Of a DNA stretch of 64,000 nucleotides, positions 57,522 to 64,000 are shown piece by piece. Location: positions 5,161-69,160 of the forward strand of contig JBBSLP010000024.1 of the NCBI GenBank assembly GCA_038255145.1, given 5' to 3'. The DNA comes from WHTX01 sp038255145. Lineage in GTDB: Bacteria; Actinomycetota; Acidimicrobiia; Acidimicrobiales; CAIXPF01. The notes beneath the pieces are model-generated. The model made no database searches and had not been told where the DNA came from. It saw nothing but the letters and a program-made list of their open reading frames with translations. Both the position numbers and the translations under genes were made by a program. Position 1 is the first letter of the stretch. The number at the start of each line of letters is the position of its first letter.

Positions 57522-58646
57522 ATGGGGGATGCGTTCGTGGTCGAGGCGGCTCGTTCGGTGGCACCGTTGGCCCAGGCCCGGGCGGCTGACTCCGAGGCGG
57601 TGGGGAGGCTGGCCCCGGAGGTCGTCCAGGCCTGCGTCGAGGCCGGCCTGTTCCGCATGTTCGTGCCTGCGGTGTATGGCGGCTCGGAGGCTGATCCCCT
57701 CGACGGGCTCGAGGCCATCGAGACCATGGCCCGGGCCGACGGGTCGGCGGGGTGGTGCGTCAACATCGGGGCCACCACGGCCACCATGTCCTGGTACCTC
57801 GAGCCCGAGTGGGCCGAGCGCATCTACGGCGACGCCGCCGTCATCACCGGCGGCGCCTTCGCCCCTACGGGCAAAGGTCGGAGCACCGACGAGGGCTGGG
57901 TGGTCGACGGTCGCTGGGCGTGGGGTAGCGGCACCCAGCACTGCCAGTGGATCAACGCCGGCGTCATCACCGACACCGGCGAGTTCCACCTCATGTACGT
58001 GCCCGCCGAAGAGGTGCGCTTCCTCGACACCTGGCACGTGGCCGGGCTCAAGGCCACGGGCTCGACCGACTTCGCCATCGACGGTGCCTTCGTGCCCAAG
58101 GGTCGCACCATGCGCCCCGGGGTGTCCGCCACCCAGGTCGACGTGCCCTTGGCCCACTTCCCCAACTTCTCCCTGCTGGCCAGTGGCCTGGCCTCGGTCA
58201 CCCTGGGCATCGCCGGCCGGGCGGTGGACGAGCTGGCCGACTCGGTGGCCGGGCGCTCGGCCACCCTCGGCCGCCAACCGCTGGCCCAGTCGGCCATCGT
58301 CCAGGTCGAGCTGGCCCGGGCCCAGGCCCAGGTTCGCTCGGCCCGGGCCTACCTGTTCGACGAGGTGGGCCGGGTGTGGGCGGACGTACAGGCGGGCACC
58401 CGCATCACCGTGGCCCAACGGGCCGATGTGCGCCTGGCCTGCACCAACGCCGCGGCCATGTCCATCGGGGCCACAGACCGGGCCTTCAGCGTGGCCGGGG
58501 GCTCGGCCGTGTACCTCGACAGCCCTCTGCAGCGCTGCCTGCGCGACCTGCACGTGGCCGGCCAGCACGCCATGCTCTCCCCCCGCCTGCTGGAGACGTG
58601 GTCCCGACTGCGCCTGGGTCTGGACGCGGACACGACCCTGCTCTAG
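57522..58646 (+). CDS. Acyl-CoA dehydrogenase-fold flavoprotein (HpaB/DszC-like monooxygenase)
   Basis: 374 residues. The layout matches the acyl-CoA dehydrogenase fold used by flavin-dependent monooxygenases: helical start (ARAADSEAVGRLAPEVVQAC), GLFRMFVPAVYGGSE, GWVVDGRWAWGSGTQHCQWI in the middle domain, and a four-helix C-terminal domain (RAVDELADSVAGRSATLGRQ, RCLRDLHVAGQHAMLSPRLL). The motif RDLHVAGQHAMLS is typical of the group 4D (HsaA/DszC-like) enzymes that take reduced flavin from a partner reductase; the Glu base of true dehydrogenases is absent. No reductase gene is adjacent. Leaderless ATG. The stop codon is the loop of a terminator hairpin. Confidence 0.83.
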   Translation: MGDAFVVEAARSVAPLAQARAADSEAVGRLAPEVVQACVEAGLFRMFVPAVYGGSEADPLDGLEAIETMARADGSAGWCVNIGATTATMSWYLEPEWAERIYGDAAVITGGAFAPTGKGRSTDEGWVVDGRWAWGSGTQHCQWINAGVITDTGEFHLMYVPAEEVRFLDTWHVAGLKATGSTDFAIDGAFVPKGRTMRPGVSATQVDVPLAHFPNFSLLASGLASVTLGIAGRAVDELADSVAGRSATLGRQPLAQSAIVQVELARAQAQVRSARAYLFDEVGRVWADVQAGTRITVAQRADVRLACTNAAAMSIGATDRAFSVAGGSAVYLDSPLQRCLRDLHVAGQHAMLSPRLLETWSRLRLGLDADTTLL

Positions 58647-58661
58647 GAGCAGGGTCGTGTC
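58629..58661 (+). terminator. 15-bp terminator with the stop codon as its loop
   Basis: GACACGACCCTGCTC (58629-58643) pairs perfectly with 58647-58661; the three-base loop TAG (58644-58646) is the stop codon of the flavoprotein gene. Also serves convergent clpB. Confidence 0.8.
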
Positions 58662-58693
58662 GGTCAGCTGTCAGGCGGCCGGGGCCGTGCCGC

Positions 58694-61186
58694 TCAGCCC
58701 AGGGTCAGGTTGCCCACGGAGTCGGCATCGACGGTGACCTTGTCGCCGTCGCCGTACTTGCCCTCGAGCAGGGCCATGGCCAGCTGGTCGCCGACCTCCT
58801 TCTGGATGAGGCGTCGCAGGGGCCGGGCCCCGAAGGCGGGCTCGTAGCCCTTGGCCGCCAGGTGGACCTTGGCCGCGTCGGTCACCTCGAGCTCGATGCG
58901 CCGACCGGCCAGCCGCTTTCGCAGCGTGTCGAGCTGGAAGTCCACGATGCGGGTCAGGTCGTCCTGGCTCAGCTCCCGGAAGCGCACGATCTCGTCGATG
59001 CGGTTCACGAACTCGGGCCGGAAGAAGTCCCGGGCCTCGCCGGGCAGGTTGGACGTCATGATCAGCACCACGTTGGAGAAGCTGACCGTGCGCCCCTGGC
59101 CGTCGGTCAGACGACCGTCGTCCATCAGCTGCAGCAGCACGTTGAACACGTCGGGGTGGGCCTTCTCCACCTCGTCGAGCAGCACCACCGAGTAGGGGCG
59201 GCGCCGCACGGCCTCGGTCAGCTGGCCGCCCTGGTCGTAGCCCACGTAGCCGGGGGGCGCCCCGATCAGGCGGGACACGGCGTGCTTCTCCATGTACTCG
59301 GACATGTCGATGCGGACCATGGCCCGTTCGTCGTCGAAGAGGAACTCGGCCAGGGACTTGGCCAGCTCGGTCTTGCCCACACCCGTCGGCCCCAGGAAGA
59401 GGAACGTGCCGATGGGCCGGTTGGGGTCGGACAGGCCGGCCCGGCTGCGGCGGATGGCGTTGGAGACGGCGGCGACGGCCTGCTCCTGGCCCACGACGCG
59501 GTGGTGGAGCACGTCCTCGAGGCGGATCAGCTTGGCCACCTCGCCCTCCATGAGGCGGGAGACGGGCACACCGGTCCAGCGGGAGACGACCTCGGCGATG
59601 TCCTCCTCGTCCACCTCCTCCTTGAGCATCATGCCCTCGGCCTGGAGCGACTTGAGGTGGGCGTCGGCCGCGTCGAGCTCACGCTGGAGCACGGGCAGGT
59701 GGCCGTAGCGCAGCTCGGACACCCGGCTGAGGTCGCCGTCGCGCTCGCGGCGGTCGGCCTCCAGGCTGACCTGTTCGATCTGCTTGTTCAACGCGCCGAT
59801 GGCGTCGATGGCCTCCTTCTCCGCCTCCCACCGGGCCGTGAGCCCGTTGAGCCGCTCGGTCAGATCGGCGATCTCGCGCTCGACGACGTCGAGGCGCTCC
59901 CGGGAGGCGAGGTCGGTCTCCTTCTCGAGCGCCTGGACCTCGATCTTCTTCTGGTTCAGCTGACGCTGGACCACGTCGACCTCGGCCGGCTTGGAGTCGA
60001 TCTCGATCTTCAGCTTGGAGGCGGCCTCGTCGACGAGGTCGATGGCCTTGTCGGGCATGAACCGCCCGGTCAGGTAGCGGTCCGACAGGATGGCGGCCGA
60101 CACGATGGCCCCGTCCTTGATGCGCACGTTGTGGTGGGTCTCGTAGCGCTCCTTGAGGCCCCGCAGGATGACGATGGTGTCCTCGACGGAAGGCTCGCCC
60201 ACGTACACCTGTTGGAAGCGGCGCTCGAACGCGGCGTCCTTCTCGATGTACTTGCGGTACTCGTCGAGGGTGGTGGCCCCGATCATGCGCAGCTGGCCCC
60301 GGGCCAGCATGGGCTTGAGCAGGTTGGAGGCGTCCATGCCCCCATCGCCGGTGCCGCCTGCTCCCATCACGGTGTGCAGTTCGTCGATGAAGGTGATGAC
60401 CTGGCCCTCGGAGTCCTCGATCTCCCGCAGGACGGCCTTGAGGCGCTCCTCGAAATCACCGCGGTACTTGGCCCCGGCGACCATGGAGGACAGGTCGAGG
60501 GAGATGACCCGCTTGCCCTCGAGGGACTTGGGCACGTCACCGGCCACGATGCGTTGGGCCAAGCCCTCGACGATGGCCGTCTTGCCCACGCCGGGCTCGC
60601 CGATGAGCACGGGGTTGTTCTTGGTACGCCGGGACAGCACCTGGATGACCCGGCGGATCTCGTCGTCGCGGCCGACCACGGGGTCGAGTCGTCCCTGGCG
60701 GGCCACCTCGGTCAGGTCACGGCCGTACTTCTCCAGGGCCTGGAACTGGCCCTCGGGGTCCTGGGAGGTGACCCGGTGCGATCCCCGTACCTTCTGCAGG
60801 GCACCGAGCACCGCCTCGCGGTCCACGCCGATGCGATCGGTCATGGCCAGCAGCAGGTGCTCCGTCGAGATGTACTCGTCGGTCAGCTCCTGGCGGGCGG
60901 CGTCGGCGGCGTCGATGACGCGCTTGAGCTCGGAGGACAGGCGGGCCTCGCTGCCGTAGGCGTGGGGCAGCTTGGCCAGGTCGTTGGCCACCTTGTTGCG
61001 CAGGGCGACCAGGTCGACGCCCAGGTTGGCCAGCACGGGCAGCACGACGCCCTCGGCCTGGCCCAACAGGGCCGACAACAGGTGGTCGGGGGTGACCTCG
61101 GGGTTGCTCGCGCCGCTCGCGGCCTCGAGTGCGACCTTGAACGCGTCCTGCGTCTTGTTGGTCCAGCGGTTGGGGTCGAATGCCAT
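58694..61186 (-). CDS. clpB: ATP-dependent disaggregase ClpB
   Basis: 830 residues. N domain (1-145), NBD1 with Walker A GEPGVGKT and TFIDELHTVMGAGG, coiled-coil M domain (about 390-520), NBD2 with Walker A GPTGVGKT, pore loop YVGYDQGG and RPEFVNRIDEIV sensor region, then the C-terminal small domain. With DnaK it rescues aggregated proteins. The segment between TSNL and FRPEFVNR is only seven residues, shorter than the roughly 20-30 in most ClpB proteins, so the D2 loop there is deleted. ATG at 61186. Upstream lies a HAIR-like operator, so HspR-controlled heat induction is expected. Confidence 0.97.
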   Translation of the reverse strand: MAFDPNRWTNKTQDAFKVALEAASGASNPEVTPDHLLSALLGQAEGVVLPVLANLGVDLVALRNKVANDLAKLPHAYGSEARLSSELKRVIDAADAARQELTDEYISTEHLLLAMTDRIGVDREAVLGALQKVRGSHRVTSQDPEGQFQALEKYGRDLTEVARQGRLDPVVGRDDEIRRVIQVLSRRTKNNPVLIGEPGVGKTAIVEGLAQRIVAGDVPKSLEGKRVISLDLSSMVAGAKYRGDFEERLKAVLREIEDSEGQVITFIDELHTVMGAGGTGDGGMDASNLLKPMLARGQLRMIGATTLDEYRKYIEKDAAFERRFQQVYVGEPSVEDTIVILRGLKERYETHHNVRIKDGAIVSAAILSDRYLTGRFMPDKAIDLVDEAASKLKIEIDSKPAEVDVVQRQLNQKKIEVQALEKETDLASRERLDVVEREIADLTERLNGLTARWEAEKEAIDAIGALNKQIEQVSLEADRRERDGDLSRVSELRYGHLPVLQRELDAADAHLKSLQAEGMMLKEEVDEEDIAEVVSRWTGVPVSRLMEGEVAKLIRLEDVLHHRVVGQEQAVAAVSNAIRRSRAGLSDPNRPIGTFLFLGPTGVGKTELAKSLAEFLFDDERAMVRIDMSEYMEKHAVSRLIGAPPGYVGYDQGGQLTEAVRRRPYSVVLLDEVEKAHPDVFNVLLQLMDDGRLTDGQGRTVSFSNVVLIMTSNLPGEARDFFRPEFVNRIDEIVRFRELSQDDLTRIVDFQLDTLRKRLAGRRIELEVTDAAKVHLAAKGYEPAFGARPLRRLIQKEVGDQLAMALLEGKYGDGDKVTVDADSVGNLTLG

Positions 61187-61233
61187 GGGTCCCAGGTCCT
61201 CCCGACGTGGGTCGGTACAGGTGCCTCAACGAA

Positions 61234-61254
61234 CTTGAGGCTATACGACTCAAC
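61234..61254. promoter_or_regulatory. HAIR-like HspR operator of clpB
   Basis: CTTGAGG-N7-ACTCAAC matches the actinobacterial HAIR consensus CTTGAGT-N7-ACTCAAG at six of seven positions on each side. A further inverted repeat CCTCAA-N5-TTGAGG (61224-61240) overlaps it, and TATAGC, a -10-like sequence for clpB, lies within the site. Confidence 0.8.
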
Positions 61255-61333
61255 TTTGGCCCTGACCGACCTATTCCGGTTTCAACCCGCTTCTTGCTGG
61301 TACCCATCCGCAGTGTGGTGGGATCCCACTGCC

Positions 61334-62059
61334 TCAGGTGTCGAAGAGCTCGACGAGCACGGCGTAGCGGCTGTCCGCCGCCGGGCCGCCGTCCTCGGCC
61401 GTCCTGGTGAGGAAGGCCCGCACGTCGGTGGGGGTGCTCAGCCCGGCCAGGTAGCGGCCGTGGGCTTCGAGCGAGGCGATGCCCGCCTCGAGGTCGGCCT
61501 CGTCGATCACGACCGAGTGCGACGGCGTGGGCGTGCCCACGACGGCCACCCAGCGCACGTGGTGGGGCTCGAGGCCCTCGTCGAGCAGGTCGGGGAAGAT
61601 CCAGCGGTTGCCGGCGTCGCGGGCGGCGTCCAGGGTGGCCAGGCCCACGGCGCGGTGGTCGGCCTGGTTGGCGGGACCGCCCGGCCCCGGCCCCCAGGCC
61701 AGCCCGAAGTGCCCGGTGACGACCAGGTCGGGCTTGACCCGGCGCATGACCCGGGCCAGCTGGCGGCGCAGGTCGAGGCTGTAGACGACGGCCCCGTCGA
61801 CCTCGTCGAGGAAGTCGACCTGGGTCACCCCGACCCGGGACGCCCCCTCGACCTCCTCGGCCGCCCGCAGGGGGCCGCACTCGTCCGGGGTCAGGCCGTC
61901 GATGCCTGCCTCACCCCGGGTGACCAGCAGGTAGCTGACGTGACGGCCCTGACTGGTCCAGCGGTGCACGGCCGAGGCGGTGCCGTACTCCAGGTCGTCG
62001 GGGTGGGCGGCCACGCACAGGGCGCGGGTCCAGTCCTCGGGCAGCGGGGTGAGGGCCAT
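61334..62059 (-). CDS. PIG-L/LmbE family zinc deacetylase
   Basis: 241 residues. AHPDDLEYGTA near the start holds the His and Asp zinc ligands and general base; the third ligand is in NQADHRAVG. The family removes acetyl from N-acetylglucosaminyl groups (MshB, Mca in mycothiol metabolism, PIG-L). The block TRGEAGIDGLTPDECGPLRA matches family strand 2 to helix. Sequence alone cannot tell MshB/Mca from other members; it is shorter than typical MshB. Leaderless ATG at 62059, divergent from the rhodanese gene. Confidence 0.87.
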   Translation of the reverse strand: MALTPLPEDWTRALCVAAHPDDLEYGTASAVHRWTSQGRHVSYLLVTRGEAGIDGLTPDECGPLRAAEEVEGASRVGVTQVDFLDEVDGAVVYSLDLRRQLARVMRRVKPDLVVTGHFGLAWGPGPGGPANQADHRAVGLATLDAARDAGNRWIFPDLLDEGLEPHHVRWVAVVGTPTPSHSVVIDEADLEAGIASLEAHGRYLAGLSTPTDVRAFLTRTAEDGGPAADSRYAVLVELFDT

Positions 62060-62065
62060 GGGGGC

Positions 62066-62071
62066 ACCCTA
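62066..62071 (-). promoter_or_regulatory. -10 hexamer TAGGGT, leaderless PIG-L start
   Basis: TAGGGT on the minus strand, six bases, ATG at 62059. It is half of the palindrome ACCCTAGGGT (62066-62075). Confidence 0.55.
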
Positions 62072-62090
62072 GGGTCCGGCACGCGGGCGC

Positions 62091-62096
62091 TACTCT
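62091..62096 (+). promoter_or_regulatory. -10 hexamer TACTCT, leaderless rhodanese start
   Basis: TACTCT, six bases, GTG at 62103. Confidence 0.55.
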
Positions 62097-62102
62097 GCGG
62101 CC

Positions 62103-62948
62103 GTGCTGCTGACAGCCCCGATCATCTCGGCGGCGCGGCTCGCGACCCACGGCGGGGACGTGGTGCTCTGCGACGTGCGCTGGTACCTCGACGGCCGTGA
62201 CGGCCACGCCGCCTACCTGGCCGGCCACCTGCCCGGTGCCGTGTGGATCGACCTCGACACCACCCTGGCCGCCCCGGCCTCGGTCGAGGCCGGTCGTCAC
62301 CCCCTCCCCCACCCCACCGCCTTCGCCGCCGGCCTGGCTGCGGCCGGCATCGACGAGGACCAGCCCGTGGTGGCCTACGACGACCTCGGGGGCATGGCCG
62401 CGGGCCGGCTGGTGTGGCTGCTGCGGGCCCTGGGGCGCGAGGCCGCCCTGCTCGACGGCGGGCTGCAGGCCTGGCCGGGGGCGCTGGAGGAGGGCGAGGT
62501 GGCCCGGCCACCGGTCCGGCGCACGCCGCGACCGTGGCCCGTCGAGCTGCTGGCCGACGCCGAGGACGTGGCCCGGGCCGCGTCCGGCGGCGACGCCGTG
62601 GTCCTCGACGCCCGAGCGCCGGAGCGCTACCGGGGTGAGGTCGAACCCATCGACAGCCGGGCCGGGCACGTGCCCGGGGCCCGCAACGCCCCCTTCGCCG
62701 GCAACCTCGACGGCGACGGGCAGTTCCTCCACCACCGTGCCCTGGAGCAGCGCTATCGCGACCTCGGCGTGCTCGATGACGACACCGAGGTCATCGTCTA
62801 CTGCGGGTCGGGGGTCAGTGCCTGCCACGACCTGTTGGCCCTCGAGGCCGCCGGCCACCCGCGTCCGCGCACCCGCCTCTACCCGGGATCGTGGTCGCAG
62901 TGGTCGGCCGACCCGTCCCGCCCCATCGCAACAGGGAGTGAGCCATGA
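62103..62948 (+). CDS. Two-domain rhodanese-like sulfurtransferase
   Basis: 281 residues with tandem rhodanese domains. Domain 1 (about 10-130) is inactive: its loop position reads YDDLGGMAAGR without Cys. Domain 2 (about 150-275) has the active loop YCGSGVSACHDLLAL; CGSGVS resembles the CGSGVT loop of 3-mercaptopyruvate sulfurtransferases (SseA) more than the CRKGVT of thiosulfate rhodaneses. GHVPGARNAPFAGNLD is the family mark before it. Leaderless GTG at 62103; it overlaps the kinase-fold gene by four bases. Confidence 0.9.
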   Translation: MLLTAPIISAARLATHGGDVVLCDVRWYLDGRDGHAAYLAGHLPGAVWIDLDTTLAAPASVEAGRHPLPHPTAFAAGLAAAGIDEDQPVVAYDDLGGMAAGRLVWLLRALGREAALLDGGLQAWPGALEEGEVARPPVRRTPRPWPVELLADAEDVARAASGGDAVVLDARAPERYRGEVEPIDSRAGHVPGARNAPFAGNLDGDGQFLHHRALEQRYRDLGVLDDDTEVIVYCGSGVSACHDLLALEAAGHPRPRTRLYPGSWSQWSADPSRPIATGSEP

Positions 62949-64000
62949 GCAGCAGCGGAGCGGGCGAGGCGGCCAGCGGAGCGATCGAGGGCATCGACGT
63001 GCCGGCGGTGGAGGCCTGGTTCCGGGCCAACGTCGCCGACGTCACCCCACCCCTGCACTTCGAGCGCCTGCCCGGCGGGCACTCCAACCTGACCTACCGG
63101 GTGACCGACGGCGACGGCCACACCTGCGTGCTGCGACGCCCGCCCCTGGGTGAGCTGCTGCCCTCGGCCCACGACATGGGCCGCGAGTACAAGGCCATCC
63201 ACGCGCTGGGGCCGACGGCGGTACCCGTGCCCCCCGACCTGGGCCTGTGCGAGGACCTGTCGGTGACCGGGGCCCGCTTCTACGTGATGGGCTTCGTCGA
63301 CGGTCGGGTCCTGCACGAGGAGGCCGACGCCCTGGAGTTCCTCGATGAAGCCGGTCGACGCCGGGCCGGGGAGTCCCTGGTCGAGGTGGCTGCGGCCCTG
63401 CACGCCGTGGACGTGGACGAGGCCGGCCTGGGTGACCTGGGCAAGCGGGAGGACTACCTGGGCCGCCAACTCAAGCGCTGGTACGGCCAGTACAAGTCGT
63501 CACGGGGAGCCACCCCCCTGATCGACGAGCTCCACGAGGTGCTGTCGGCCCGCAAGCCGATCCAGCAACGGGTGTCCCTCGTCCATGGCGACTACCGCCT
63601 GGGCAACTGCATCACCGCGCCGGGGGGAGACGTCGCCGCCGTGCTCGACTGGGAGATCTGCACCCTGGGTGACCCGCTGGCCGACGTGGGCTACATGCTG
63701 GCCACGTGGCGGGAGGCGGGTGACGAGTTCGAGACCACGGCCACGTCGCCGTCGACCGCTCCCGGGTTCCCCGACCGGGCGGAGATGCTGGCCCACTACC
63801 AGGAGCGGTCCGACCTCGACTGCTCGGTCATGCCCATCTACGTGGCCTTCAGCAGCTGGAAGCTGGCCTGCATCAACCAGGGGGTGTGGGACCGCTACGA
63901 CCAGGGCCAGAAGTCGTCCGAGGACGTGGACGTCCAGTCCATCCGCGACTCGGTCGACGAGCTGGCCCGGCGCGCCGCCGAGGCCCTCGACCAGCTCTGA
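62945..64000 (+). CDS. Phosphotransferase family protein (APH fold, ACAD10/FadE36-like)
   Basis: 351 residues, ends exactly at the window edge with its stop codon. Kinase-like fold: Gly-rich PGGHSNLTYRV, ATP Lys region CVLRRPPLG, catalytic loop LVHGDYRLGNCI and metal loop AVLDWEICTLGDPLADVGYM. The REYKAIHALGPTAVPVP block and C-terminal AFSSWKLACINQGVWDRY are typical of the APH-like proteins linked to acyl-CoA dehydrogenases (ACAD10/11 N-terminal kinase, actinobacterial FadE36 class), which may phosphorylate hydroxyacyl-CoA. Antibiotic phosphorylation is unlikely. Coupled to the sulfurtransferase by ATGA. Confidence 0.9.
   Translation: MSSSGAGEAASGAIEGIDVPAVEAWFRANVADVTPPLHFERLPGGHSNLTYRVTDGDGHTCVLRRPPLGELLPSAHDMGREYKAIHALGPTAVPVPPDLGLCEDLSVTGARFYVMGFVDGRVLHEEADALEFLDEAGRRRAGESLVEVAAALHAVDVDEAGLGDLGKREDYLGRQLKRWYGQYKSSRGATPLIDELHEVLSARKPIQQRVSLVHGDYRLGNCITAPGGDVAAVLDWEICTLGDPLADVGYMLATWREAGDEFETTATSPSTAPGFPDRAEMLAHYQERSDLDCSVMPIYVAFSSWKLACINQGVWDRYDQGQKSSEDVDVQSIRDSVDELARRAAEALDQL

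Noticed and set aside
62945..64000. APH-fold protein as aminoglycoside resistance enzyme
   Set aside because: Its blocks match the ACAD10/FadE36-associated group rather than antibiotic kinases.

Overview
The window is GC-rich (about 70%) and densely coded on both strands with no rRNA, tRNA, CRISPR array or insertion sequence that I can see. Several signs point to an actinobacterium: an ORF of 27 codons resembling the actinobacterial ribosomal protein bL37, an HspR/HAIR-type operator in front of clpB, MaoC/FAS1-like dehydratase pairs, many acyl-CoA dehydrogenases, and very frequent leaderless starts (TAnnnT followed 6-9 bases later by ATG or GTG). The secreted RVLDTR...VVVDLVGYY protein family and the general gene mix suggest class Acidimicrobiia; that placement is inference.

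Layout. 1-2232: rsmI (cut by the window edge) and a DUF192 gene, divergent from a HhH-PHP hydrolase, then bL37. 2256-9789: a nucleoside ABC importer (lipoprotein, double ATPase, two permeases) with thymidine phosphorylase; about 1 kb of small unrelated genes splits the lipoprotein gene from the rest. 9856-15925: a MacB/FtsX-type exporter, a DUF1707-LiaF-pseudocyclase fusion, and an AI-2E family permease. 16232-18942: PhyH dioxygenase, adenosine deaminase, uracil phosphoribosyltransferase. 19042-25210: an accessory stretch of secreted or membrane proteins, including a frameshifted collagen-like gene, a SHOCT membrane protein behind an octanucleotide repeat, and a secreted JAMM-VWD-ankyrin protein overlapping a lipoprotein gene. 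25243-34950: phosphohexomutase, tandem ribbon-helix-helix protein, enoyl-CoA hydratase, an array of covarying hairpins, an orphan adenine methylase, NUDIX, dehydratase pair, ung, deoC. 35046-40789: DEAD-box helicase, alkyltransferase-like protein, serine hydrolase, lgt, acyl-CoA dehydrogenase. 40901-48645: two ammonium transporters, a CPA1-type antiporter and a KdpDE-like two-component system, mixed with the remains of a third amt, of mrpF and of a second two-component system. 48788-56180: acyl-CoA dehydrogenase and a complete mrpABCDEFG operon. 56255-64000: small membrane protein, RHH protein, HpaB/acyl-CoA-dehydrogenase-like flavoprotein, clpB, PIG-L deacetylase, rhodanese and an aminoglycoside-phosphotransferase-fold kinase.

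How the genes fit together. The importer, deoA, deoC, add and upp form a coherent nucleoside uptake and salvage set spread over about 32 kb. Amt1, Amt2, the single-gene antiporter and Mrp form a cation/ammonium and pH module, and the decayed copies show this part has been rearranged. The most unusual items are the secreted JAMM-VWD-ankyrin protein with its coupled lipoprotein, the hairpin array with a compensatory base change, the chain of 5-codon coupled minicistrons ahead of an orphan mrpG, and the pseudo-cyclase fusion.
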